From Paenibacillus sp. FJAT-26967 (lineage in GTDB: Bacteria; Bacillota; Bacilli; Paenibacillales; NBRC-103111), in assembly GCF_001541095.1 (NCBI RefSeq), contig NZ_LMXH01000001.1, positions 376,385-440,384 on the forward strand: 64,000 nucleotides of DNA, given 5' to 3'. Below, one piece after another: positions 34,229 through 41,470 of the stretch. The position numbers and the translations under genes were made by a program. The notes beneath the pieces are model-generated. The model had not been told where the DNA came from. It made no database searches and saw nothing but the letters and a program-made list of their open reading frames with translations. How positions within the stretch are numbered: the stretch's first letter is position 1; each line of letters starts with the position of its first letter.

Positions 34229-35260
34229 ATGAATAAGACCGCTTCCGCATCGGCAGTTCTTCTGCTTGCGGTTTCTATTGCTGCCGGCTGTTCCGACACT
34301 GCTCCAGGTAAGGATTCAGGGAATACTACCGTCCAATCAACGACTTCCAGCCCATCTGCGGCAGGGACCACAGCACCTGAGCCAATGTCAACGGCACAGT
34401 CAAGCACGGAGCCCTCATTGAAACCGGCTCCTCCTGCCAGCACCCCTGCGCCATCCTTATCGCCATCACCATCGGTCAAGCCGTCCCCAGCTCCTTCGGC
34501 CAAGCCGACAACGAAACCAACCGCTTCTCCCGACGGAAAAGAACCGGATAAATCACCTCCAAGCCAGATAAAGGGAGCCCGCAAGGCGCTCTCGTGGTAT
34601 TACATGAAGAAAGCGACCGGCCAGGTGCCGGGTTTTCCGGGTGAAACCAAATCGTTTACGGATAAGCAGAAGGCCGTCTGGGTCGGTCAAGGCAAGAAAG
34701 TGTACCTGACGATTGATAACGGCGGGGATATGGGAGATACCGCGAAGCTTCTGAAGACTTTGAAAGATAATCAGGTCAAGGCGAGCTTTTTCATTCTGGG
34801 AAGCAACGTCAAGAAATACCCGGATTTTATTCGTCAATTACTGGCTGACGGGCACCTTGTCGCCAATCATACGATGACCCACCGGGATATGAATACATTG
34901 ACGGATGAACAGGTCCGCAAAGAAATAACGGATTTTGAGAATTTGTATAAAAATGTGACCGGACAGAAAGTGACGAACTACTTCCGTTTTCCTTACGGCA
35001 AATACAGCCCGCATCTGTTGAATCTGGTGTCGGATATGGGTTACACGTCCGTGTTCTGGTCGACAGCCATGAGGGATTGGGAGCCTCGTAAGAATGGGGC
35101 GGAAGATCCTTATAATGATATAATGGGCAACCTGCATCCGGGTAATGTCATTCTCATGCATCAAGGCTCCAAAGAGAATATAGAGGCGCTCGACAGAATT
35201 TTGAAAGATATTAAGAAAGCGGGTTACAGCTTCGGCCTGGTTAATGAAATCAAGCCGTAA
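34229..35260 (+). CDS. PdaA-like polysaccharide deacetylase lipoprotein
   Basis: A 343-residue surface enzyme of the NodB fold. The signal ends in a lipobox (IAAGC, Cys21), and about 90 residues of Ser/Pro/Thr/Ala-rich linker follow. The catalytic domain has motif 1 LTIDNGG (Asp163, Asn164), motif 2 NHTMTHRDM and motif 3 RFPYGKYSP. The DNG in place of DDG is also a mark of the PdaA group, which makes muramic delta-lactam in spore cortex, and SWYYMKK just before the domain resembles the PdaA SWGF stretch. Sporulation PdaA has a cleaved signal rather than a lipid anchor, so a related vegetative role is possible. AGGGTGA about six bases before the ATG at 34229 sets the start. Confidence 0.85.
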   Translation: MNKTASASAVLLLAVSIAAGCSDTAPGKDSGNTTVQSTTSSPSAAGTTAPEPMSTAQSSTEPSLKPAPPASTPAPSLSPSPSVKPSPAPSAKPTTKPTASPDGKEPDKSPPSQIKGARKALSWYYMKKATGQVPGFPGETKSFTDKQKAVWVGQGKKVYLTIDNGGDMGDTAKLLKTLKDNQVKASFFILGSNVKKYPDFIRQLLADGHLVANHTMTHRDMNTLTDEQVRKEITDFENLYKNVTGQKVTNYFRFPYGKYSPHLLNLVSDMGYTSVFWSTAMRDWEPRKNGAEDPYNDIMGNLHPGNVILMHQGSKENIEALDRILKDIKKAGYSFGLVNEIKP

Positions 35261-35373
35261 GCCGCCCGTTTTTCATGATCGGTCTGCTGGATATATGCCC
35301 TGCCATGCGCCTCTTTGCCGCGCCATTCCTAGGATTCAGCTGCGGGCAGCATTATCCGCTGAAGCTGCTTTCG

Positions 35374-35402
35374 TTGGCACCAGGCTTGAAATTTGGTATG
35401 AT
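35374..35402 (+). promoter_or_regulatory. Promoter of the glutamate racemase gene
   Basis: TTGGCA (35374-35379) and TATGAT (35397-35402) are 17 bases apart, with a leader of about 90 bases. Confidence 0.75.
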
Positions 35403-35499
35403 ACCTAGGTACATTCCGGCATTGGAGATCATATTCTATCCATGTATTTAGGAGTGTATTGAAGAGTAACCAATTCACTGGCAAAGGAAGCGTGTATGT

Positions 35500-36309
35500 G
35501 TGCAGCAAGCGATAGCCATCCTAGACTCCGGCGTTGGAGGTTTAACCGTTGTAAAAGAAGTAATGCGACAGCTTCCACAGGAGAAAATCATTTATTTCGG
35601 CGATACGGCGCGGACTCCATACGGTCCCCGGGACGCTGAAGAAGTTAAGCTGTTTACAAACCAGATTGTGGATTATCTGATACAATTTCAACCTAAAATG
35701 ATCGTAATTGCATGCAATACCGCGACGGCAGTGGCGCTGGACGATATCCGCAACCGGCTGGATATACCGGTACTCGGCGTTATTTCACCGGGGGCAAGGG
35801 CTGCGATCAAATCGACGCGCAGCGGCATAGTCGGAGTCATCGGTACCGACGGCACTATCCGGAGCAATGCTTACGAACTGGCGCTCAAAACGATTTCGCC
35901 TACCATTCAGGTGCATTCCCAGGCTTGTCCGCAGCTTGTACCGCTGGTGGAACAGGGAATCTATAATTCTCCCGAAGCGCTGGAAACTGTCCGGGAATCT
36001 CTCAGTCCTCTGCTTAATAAGCCGATAGATTGCTTAATTCTGGGTTGTACCCACTATCCATTCCTGACCCAGGCGATTACAGAGGTTGTCAGCCCGGATG
36101 TTACTCTGCTGTCCTCTGCCGATGAAACAGCACGGGAAGTCAGTACGATTCTATATCACCAGGGGATGCTGGCTTCAGCGGACGAAGTTCCGGTTCATCA
36201 ATTTTTCTGCAGCGGAGATGCTGAAATTTTTCATAAAATAACTGAATCATGGCTTCATGAACAGCTTTCCGGAATGCTGGTTGTCTGGCAGGTTCCGACT
36301 TTTATATGA
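35500..36309 (+). CDS. murI: Glutamate racemase
   Basis: Interconverts L- and D-glutamate and supplies D-Glu for peptidoglycan. The 269-residue enzyme has the catalytic Cys pair: Cys72 in VIACNTATA and Cys near 184 in LGCTHYPF. Asp9-Ser10 in ILDSGVGGLTV and GDTARTPYG are typical. The start is a GTG at 35500, eight to nine bases after AAAGGAAG. It is followed by a gene that may act on D-Glu-containing peptides. Confidence 0.96.
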   Translation: MQQAIAILDSGVGGLTVVKEVMRQLPQEKIIYFGDTARTPYGPRDAEEVKLFTNQIVDYLIQFQPKMIVIACNTATAVALDDIRNRLDIPVLGVISPGARAAIKSTRSGIVGVIGTDGTIRSNAYELALKTISPTIQVHSQACPQLVPLVEQGIYNSPEALETVRESLSPLLNKPIDCLILGCTHYPFLTQAITEVVSPDVTLLSSADETAREVSTILYHQGMLASADEVPVHQFFCSGDAEIFHKITESWLHEQLSGMLVVWQVPTFI

Positions 36310-36324
36310 GCTGTGCTCGATAAG

Positions 36325-36391
36325 CAAAAGAACAGGACCGGGTTTCCCGTCTGAGAATCCAAGTGATCTTAGCGGGAAGCGCCGGTTCTTC
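36325..36391 (+). terminator. Possible terminator after murI
   Basis: AAGAAC-GG-ACCGG and CCGG-TTCTT arms with inner TTTCCCG/CGGGAA pairing. The T tail is weak. Confidence 0.4.
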
Positions 36392-36517
36392 TGCATGGGC
36401 AGGGACATGAAGCGCCGCCGTGCCGCATAGACTTATACTCACAACTTGATGCAGGGAAGCGGCAGGACGGGGCCTCAAGTCCGCTAATTTCTCTGCAGCT
36501 TGAGGAGGTGCTTGCAT

Positions 36518-37726
36518 TTGTCATTCCGGCATGTTGTCCAGGAAGGGGAGACCCTGCAGCGAATTGCCAGGTTCTATGCGGTCAGTCTGCTCTCTCTAAC
36601 CGTTGTCAATCCTCAACTGTCACCGGATGAATACGTTGTTCCCGGCCAGGTTATCCTCATACCACCCCGGCTGGATCATCAATATATAACGCAGTCCGGC
36701 GATACTTGGGAGAAGGTATCTCAGCGGTTTGGTATGACAGTCCAGGAGCTGCAGGATGCAAATTCATGGCTGGACACCATACATCTTAGAACAGGCGTTA
36801 CGATTGATTTGCCGCCCGCAGGAAGCTTGGCGCTCGTCCGCACGGATCAGGAATACGGGTACTCAGAATTGCTGACAGATTTGGATAAGCTGAAGGAACG
36901 GTATCCTTTTCTGAAGGAGGTTTGCATTGGAACCAGCGTGTTAGGCCGTAAAATCCCTGCTGTGCGCATCGGCGGCGGTCCGAGAGAAATACATGTGAAT
37001 GCATCCTTTCATGCCAATGAGTGGATGACTTCCCTGCTGGCAATGAAGTTTCTGGAGGAATATGCCGGGGCTATTGACGGGGATGGGACACTGTGGGGGG
37101 TTAGTGCACGGAAGCTGCTGAGCGAGACGAGCTTATGGGTGGTGCCGATGGTCAATCCGGACGGGGTGGAGCTCGTGCTGGGCGGTATATACCCCGCCCA
37201 CCCCAGGTGCGAGCAGCTTTACGAGTGGAACGGAGGTTCCTTTGATTTCCGCCGGTGGAAGGCTAACGTGAACGGCGTTGACTTGAACGACCAATTCCCG
37301 GCACATTGGGAAGACGAACGGGAGCGCCGCGCAGTGGCAGGACCGGGTCCGCGCGATTATACCGGCGAGGGCCCCTTGACTGAACCTGAAGCGCAGGCTA
37401 TCGCCTCCTTCACGCGCAGCCGTAATTTTGCTTGTGTCGTGGCTCTTCATACCCAGGGCCGCGAGATTTACTGGAATTACAGGGATTACGAACCGGAGGA
37501 TGCTGAGTTTATCGCCCTGCAGCTGTCGCTTGCAAGCGGCTATAAGAGCGTGAAGCTGAGTGGAAGCGATGCGGGGTATAAGGACTGGTTTATCCAGGAG
37601 TTCAGGCGGCCAGGGTTTACCATTGAGTCGGGTATGGGATTGAATCCGCTTCCTCTCAGCCAATTTCCTTATCTGTATGAAGAAACAGCCCGGCTGCTAG
37701 TGAAGGCACTGACCTTACCTTTGTAA
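36518..37726 (+). CDS. LysM-M14 gamma-D-Glu-mDAP peptidase
   Basis: A 402-residue protein with two N-terminal LysM repeats (residues about 4-50, HVVQEGETLQRIARFYAVS, and 58-105, YITQSGDTWEKVSQRFGMT) and a zinc carboxypeptidase M14 domain. Zinc ligands are the His and Glu of SFHANEW and the His of ALHTQGRE; the catalytic Glu lies in TIESGMG. This layout matches endopeptidase I of Bacillus sphaericus, which cuts between D-Glu and diaminopimelate in wall peptides. No signal peptide is visible, as in that enzyme, which is linked to sporulation. GAGGAGGTG seven bases before the TTG at 36518 sets the start. Confidence 0.92.
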   Translation: MSFRHVVQEGETLQRIARFYAVSLLSLTVVNPQLSPDEYVVPGQVILIPPRLDHQYITQSGDTWEKVSQRFGMTVQELQDANSWLDTIHLRTGVTIDLPPAGSLALVRTDQEYGYSELLTDLDKLKERYPFLKEVCIGTSVLGRKIPAVRIGGGPREIHVNASFHANEWMTSLLAMKFLEEYAGAIDGDGTLWGVSARKLLSETSLWVVPMVNPDGVELVLGGIYPAHPRCEQLYEWNGGSFDFRRWKANVNGVDLNDQFPAHWEDERERRAVAGPGPRDYTGEGPLTEPEAQAIASFTRSRNFACVVALHTQGREIYWNYRDYEPEDAEFIALQLSLASGYKSVKLSGSDAGYKDWFIQEFRRPGFTIESGMGLNPLPLSQFPYLYEETARLLVKALTLPL

Positions 37727-37792
37727 TCGACCCCGGCCGGTTCCCTGGCGAATGTGTCGTGACAAACGTCCAATCTGAGGCGGGCCCTTCCC

Positions 37793-37801
37793 CATATACT
37801 A
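37793..37801 (+). promoter_or_regulatory. Possible mother-cell sigma-K/E -10
   Basis: CATATACTA matches CATANNNTA. It lies 27 bases before the next start codon. No clear -35 AC is seen at 16-17 bases. Confidence 0.35.
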
Positions 37802-37828
37802 AATCAGTTGATGGGGGAGGGATTCGTT

Positions 37829-38038
37829 ATGGCGGGCAAGGGCGGCAAACCAGGCAAGAAGAAAAAGGATTTACCATCGGGCAGAGAGCAGTACACAATG
37901 AGAATCGTGGAATCATCTATCTGTGCGGTATGCAAACAGCAGTGTCTCAGGGGAATCAGGTACATGGAACGTATGTCCCAACCCGGTTCTTTGGGCAAGG
38001 GAGTGCCGTGTATTCTGACAAGGAGAAAAGTAACGTAA
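37829..38038 (+). CDS. Small basic Cys-rich protein
   Basis: A 69-residue protein. A very basic N-terminus (MAGKGGKPGKKKK) leads to a core with Cys-x2-Cys-x3-Cys (CAVCKQQC) and one more Cys near residue 62, enough to hold a zinc ion. GGGGGAGGG lies about six bases upstream of ATG 37829. I do not recognise it beyond a zinc-knuckle-like look. The possible mother-cell promoter hints at sporulation. Confidence 0.6.
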   Translation: MAGKGGKPGKKKKDLPSGREQYTMRIVESSICAVCKQQCLRGIRYMERMSQPGSLGKGVPCILTRRKVT

Positions 38039-38075
38039 ATTTCTTTCTCGCCGGTTGTTCCTGAGAAGGGGTACG

Positions 38076-38112
38076 AAAAAGCCCGGGACTCACATAAGAG
38101 TCCGGGCTTTTT
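38076..38112 (+). terminator. Terminator after the Cys-rich gene
   Basis: AAAAAGCCCGGGACTC pairs with GAGTCCGGGCTTTTT with one mismatch. Confidence 0.85.
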
Positions 38113-38464
38113 ACTGTCTTAAATAGAAATTTAACATTTTAATGTAATAATAAAGAGAGGGACCTCCTGAAACAGAGAAAGTGTTACGAAACAATAAGTA
38201 TAAGCTGTAAATAATGAAGAATATAACCGACAAGATCAAGCGAAACTAAGAATATTATTTATTTTTTTTAAGAGAGTTCAGAATTTACAGTTTTAAGGAA
38301 GGGTGGAGAGAGTGTGTGGATCAGAAGATCCAGTCAGGGCCTGACCTTACATTTATAGACAAATTACAGACCGGCAAAAAGGAAGAAATTACAACTGACA
38401 TTTATCTGTATGAAATTGCATTTTAATGGTAAAATAGAATGTATACCGACATACATATAACATT
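38113..38464. other. AT-rich intergenic stretch
   Basis: About 350 bases that are clearly richer in A and T than the surroundings. It holds no gene. It contains an inverted repeat ATGTAT-accgac-ATACAT at about 38439-38456, which could be an operator for the promoter just downstream. Confidence 0.4.
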
Positions 38465-38493
38465 TTGAAGTTTATTAAGATTTGTTTTATGAT
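38465..38493 (+). promoter_or_regulatory. Promoter of the 164-residue hypothetical gene
   Basis: TTGAAG (38465-38470) and TATGAT (38488-38493) are 17 bases apart, about 35 bases before the start. Confidence 0.6.
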
Positions 38494-38527
38494 TAGAGTA
38501 GAAAAAAAACTCACTAGGAGGAATAAT

Positions 38528-39022
38528 ATGTCCGGAATTTTGCCACTCGACCAGTTCAAAGAGCTAGAACGTGAAGAACAAGTACGTTTGATTAATCAAT
38601 GGAAAGAAGATTACTCTGTAGGTGAAATTACTGCAGCGTGGAAACTTAACAATGCGGCAACCTATTATACGATTCTGAAGAAGCTCAACATTTATAATGA
38701 TACAGTCAGAACTTCGAACAAGTTTATGGGTTTTACGAATTATCGTCCGCAGGGACGCCCTATGGAGCGTCAGGTAGAATCTATGGATATGCGCCGGATG
38801 CCGGATCCTATGCAAGAGGGCAACCGTCCGTCCGTATCTGCTCCTTCTATACCTGTATCGGATACGTTCCGCTACAACGTCAATGGAACTTACCCGGCTG
38901 AGGAGGTCGCTCAGATTCTGGAGAGACTTAGTCTTTTCTTAAAAGTCCGCAATGTGCCCGCTAATATTGATCTGACTCTTCGTTTTGGCGAGTCGGATAC
39001 TAACACGTATAACGGAGAATAG
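38528..39022 (+). CDS. Hypothetical protein with possible HTH region
   Basis: A 164-residue soluble protein from ATG 38528, six bases after AGGAGG. The first 60 residues are charged and helical (FKELEREEQVRLINQWKEDYSVGEITAAWKL onward) with a pattern like a small helix-turn-helix (YSVGEITAAWKLNNAATYYTILKKL). A Pro/Met/Arg-rich linker follows, then a C-terminal domain of about 45 residues (EVAQILERLSLFLKVRNVPANIDLTLRFGE). I do not recognise the family. DNA binding is only a guess. Confidence 0.6.
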   Translation: MSGILPLDQFKELEREEQVRLINQWKEDYSVGEITAAWKLNNAATYYTILKKLNIYNDTVRTSNKFMGFTNYRPQGRPMERQVESMDMRRMPDPMQEGNRPSVSAPSIPVSDTFRYNVNGTYPAEEVAQILERLSLFLKVRNVPANIDLTLRFGESDTNTYNGE

Positions 39023-39128
39023 GAACGGGGAGATTCCTCTCTGAATGACCCGGCAGAAATACCCGACTGTCCCAATCAACTTAGACTTTTTTCTGCGCGG
39101 CAGTTGATCGTCTACAAATGATTACCGG

Positions 39129-39161
39129 AGCACCCGCATGCATGCGGGTGCTTTGTTTTTT
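39129..39161 (+). terminator. Terminator after the hypothetical gene
   Basis: AGCACCCGCATG and CATGCGGGTGCT form a perfect 24-base palindrome, followed by TTTGTTTTTT. Confidence 0.85.
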
Positions 39162-39365
39162 ACAGCCGTATTCGGGTAAAGATACAAGAGGCCTGTCAAG
39201 TTCATCCCTCAGCCGAGATAGAGATTCATTTCGGTTGAAACGGAGCCGGCTTTGTTACGTATGAAGTAGCGGCAGGTACGGATGCACGAAAGTTGAAGTT
39301 AAAGCTGTATCCGGTTCGAGCCGAAAGAGATCAGATCGTATATCCGTCCCGAAGGAGGGATTCCC

Positions 39366-39599
39366 TTGAAAAAACTGCTGTCCCTGCGGCATTGGAGTCA
39401 TTTATTTAAACGGGCGGGCAGACTGCTTATGTCGCCTGGAGTTCCGCTTACGAGCAAGCTGCTGTATTTGGTCCCGGTGCTGCTTTATTGGGTTCTGCCG
39501 GACGTTCTTCCGTTTATGCCCATTGATGATATAGCCGTTACCATGTTCCTGACCAATGCCTTTACCAAATGGATGGAGAATAAATATCCGCAGGCCTAA
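39366..39599 (+). CDS. Small DUF1232-like membrane protein
   Basis: A 77-residue protein. The central stretch YLVPVLLYWVLPDVLPFMPIDDIAV resembles the YkvA/DUF1232 pattern (Pro-x-Asp-x-Ile-Pro ... Asp-Asp). The role is unknown. GAAGGAGGG sits about six bases before the TTG start at 39366. About 200 bases upstream, after the previous terminator, show nothing else. Confidence 0.6.
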   Translation: MKKLLSLRHWSHLFKRAGRLLMSPGVPLTSKLLYLVPVLLYWVLPDVLPFMPIDDIAVTMFLTNAFTKWMENKYPQA

Positions 39600-39699
39600 G
39601 GAATAGGGGGGTTAGTCGGTCCTCTAACTTATCAAGGATAGCGCGTTAGAACTTGGGTGAATTCAACTGCCTTAATCGCGTCGTCCTTAAATTAATTCC

Positions 39700-39743
39700 A
39701 AACGCCTGACCCTCAGTACAGCCGGGAGTCAGGCGTTTGTTTT
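39700..39743 (+). terminator. Terminator after the DUF1232-like gene
   Basis: AAACGCCTGAC pairs with GTCAGGCGTTT, then GTTTT follows. It lies 100 bases past the gene. Confidence 0.7.
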
Positions 39744-39818
39744 GCTATCCCGTATTTTCCAAAGGGCAGAAGCGGAAGATTACCGGATAAATTCAGGAAT
39801 TCTTATGGAGTTAAAAGA

Positions 39819-40013
39819 TCAATGTTGACCGTTATGAATGGAGCATTTGTTTTCAATAAAAGATATTTGATTTTCGATCCGGTTTACTTTTTCCTTGTCC
39901 TCCGTTGAGTCAGACGCCGTGCTAATTCTCAGATCTTGTAATTCTTCTTTAAGCTGATGCAAATCCAGGCCGGCGTTGGCGCAGTCATAACTGCTTTCCA
40001 GGTTTTCAATCAT
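39819..40013 (-). CDS. 64-residue hydrophilic protein
   Basis: From the ATG at 40013, seven bases after GGGAGG. The protein (MIENLESSYDCANAGLDL...) is acidic and mostly helical, with two Leu/Ile-spaced helices (LHQLKEELQDLR and VNRIENQISFIEN) and a His-rich end. Length and helix layout recall small Spo0E-like phosphatases, but the SQxLD motif is missing, so I do not assign it. It follows a tiny gene on the same strand and may share its transcript. Confidence 0.5.
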   Translation of the reverse strand: MIENLESSYDCANAGLDLHQLKEELQDLRISTASDSTEDKEKVNRIENQISFIENKCSIHNGQH

Positions 40014-40057
40014 TCCCAAACCTCCCAGCAAAGTGGTATTGAGCGTACAAACGCCTA

Positions 40058-40144
40058 TCATTTTCCTTTGCCGCTGCTGTTTTTACGGTCAGAGGTGCGG
40101 GTGGTTGTATTCTGACGGCCATGACCCTGCTGCTTGTGAGACAT
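40058..40144 (-). CDS. 28-residue basic protein, likely spore-specific
   Basis: A short frame from ATG 40144 to a TGA at 40058-40060. The predicted protein starts MSHKQQGHGRQNTTTRTSDR and is rich in Lys, Arg, Gln, Ser, Thr and Asn with no hydrophobic residues, much like minor small acid-soluble spore proteins. GAGGGGGTG lies about seven bases upstream and a sigma-G-like promoter precedes it. It is too short for routine gene callers. Confidence 0.55.
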   Translation of the reverse strand: MSHKQQGHGRQNTTTRTSDRKNSSGKGK

Positions 40145-40191
40145 GTGAGTTCACCCCCTCGTCATCCGGATAGGTTGTTCATTACGTTTCT

Positions 40192-40220
40192 TAGTATGGT
40201 GTCGGCGCTGGTTTCTATTC
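40192..40220 (-). promoter_or_regulatory. Sigma-G-like promoter
   Basis: On the minus strand GAATA (40216-40220) and CATACTA (40192-40198) are 17 bases apart. Both match the forespore sigma-G consensus (GHATR and CATNNTA). It would start a leader of about 40 bases before the 28-residue gene. Confidence 0.55.
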
Positions 40221-40312
40221 AAAATTGCCGCGGACCGGAATTCGCTCTCGCACCGGTTTGCCTGTGCCTGCTGCAGACTGTTCGCCTCCTCCAGGGAAGA
40301 GCTGGAGCATGC

Positions 40313-40355
40313 AAAAAAGACCTTGAGGAGGGGACTAGGCCCTTTTCAAGGTCTT
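40313..40355 (-). terminator. Terminator of the 58-residue gene
   Basis: AAGACCTTGA pairs with TCAAGGTCTT, and six T follow on the minus strand. Confidence 0.8.
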
Positions 40356-40374
40356 GCTTATGATCCGTGCGGTC

Positions 40375-40551
40375 TTATGAGAACCGGGTTAACAAACGAT
40401 CTTCCAGGCTCTTCTTCACCTTTTTGACCGCTTCAGTCTCTACTTGATGATTGGAATGGAATTTCTCGCCGGAAAGCGCCATCGCTTCTTTCACGGTCAT
40501 TTCAATGAGGATGGTTTCCTCGCCTTGCGGTATTTGAAGATTGGAATTCAT
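40375..40551 (-). CDS. 58-residue hypothetical protein
   Basis: From ATG 40551, eight bases after GAGGAG. The protein is hydrophilic: an N-terminal half with a likely strand (GEETILIEMTVKEAMALSG), then a Lys-rich helix (AVKKVKKSLEDRLL). No family is recognised. It has its own terminator. Confidence 0.55.
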   Translation of the reverse strand: MNSNLQIPQGEETILIEMTVKEAMALSGEKFHSNHQVETEAVKKVKKSLEDRLLTRFS

Positions 40552-40710
40552 GTTCTTCACTCCTCTTATTAGGTAAGGTAGGGGTGCGACTATCGGTATG
40601 TCGGAAGCTATGAATTCTTGCAGGGTATTAACGTGAAACCCTTATTCTATCGCCCTTTTAATATAACATATCATGTGAGGTCATACAATAGGTTGTGACC
40701 GTTTTGTGAA

Positions 40711-40746
40711 TAAAAAATAGAGCCGTGCAGACATTATCTGTGGCTC
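40711..40746 (-). terminator. Terminator after the signal peptidase gene
   Basis: GAGCC pairs with GGCTC around a CAGA/TCTG inner stem, with ATTTTTTA on the minus strand. Confidence 0.65.
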
Positions 40747-40775
40747 CGTTTCTTGTGTATAGGTTATGAGGGCGT

Positions 40776-41327
40776 TCAGTTGATTTTAATTCCCAGCACA
40801 TGGTCAAGCGGCACGGGACCGATATCGCGGCTGTCTTTAGAATTGTTCCGGTTGTCTCCCATCACAAAAACGTGTCCGCCCGGAACGATGACGGTTTCTG
40901 CGGATTGATAGCTCATAACTCCGTTCACGTAAGGTTCTTCCAGCGGCTCGCCGTTGCGGTACACCTTGTTATTCTTGAATTCCAGTGTGTCGCCCGCTTT
41001 ACCGATGACTCTTTTCACATACAAGTTATCGTCGATTTCTCCGCTGAGCAGTGTGAAGAACGGGTGCTCCAGAATGTCGTCTTTGAGCGTACGCTCCCGC
41101 TGTACACGGCTGTCGATAATCACGATGTCCCCGTAATCCGGCTCGCGCCCCAGCGTATGAGATAGCTTGGACACATAAATGCGTTGATTATCGGCTAGTG
41201 TCGGGTCCATGGAATGTCCAAGCACCTTGGTGGGCTGAATTCCGAAAATACCGATCAATAGGGCAATAGCAAAGGCCATTCCAAGCGACAATGCCCAGCC
41301 TCCGATTTCTTTTGCGACTTTGTTCAT
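40776..41327 (-). CDS. lepB: Type I signal peptidase
   Basis: Removes signal peptides from exported proteins at the outer membrane face. The 183-residue protein has one N-terminal helix (ALSLGMAFAIALLIGIFGI), catalytic Ser39 in LGHSMDPTL and the general base Lys105 in YVKRVIGKAGD. Box E is MGDNRNNSKDSRDIGPV. The size is that of the Bacillus SipS group. It lies after an AI-2E-type gene but has a terminator between, so it probably has its own promoter. Confidence 0.95.
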   Translation of the reverse strand: MNKVAKEIGGWALSLGMAFAIALLIGIFGIQPTKVLGHSMDPTLADNQRIYVSKLSHTLGREPDYGDIVIIDSRVQRERTLKDDILEHPFFTLLSGEIDDNLYVKRVIGKAGDTLEFKNNKVYRNGEPLEEPYVNGVMSYQSAETVIVPGGHVFVMGDNRNNSKDSRDIGPVPLDHVLGIKIN

Positions 41328-41399
41328 ATTGGTACATGCCTCCCATTTTTAACAATCACTCTCACTTTTGTAGTATATCACGATCCATATGGCCTGCAC

Positions 41400-41433
41400 A
41401 AAAAAAGGCCAGCTCCGGATATCGGGCTGGCCT
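41400..41433 (-). terminator. Terminator after the AI-2E-type gene
   Basis: AGGCCAGC pairs with GCTGGCCT, with seven T on the minus strand. A second GC-rich hairpin (AGCCGG/CCGGCT) lies just before it. Confidence 0.85.
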
Positions 41434-41470
41434 GAGCCGGGCAAGAGGCCCAGCCGGCTTCTTGCTTGTG

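Noticed and set aside
39819-40013. Spo0E-like phosphatase
   Set aside because: The length fits but the SQxLD signature is absent.
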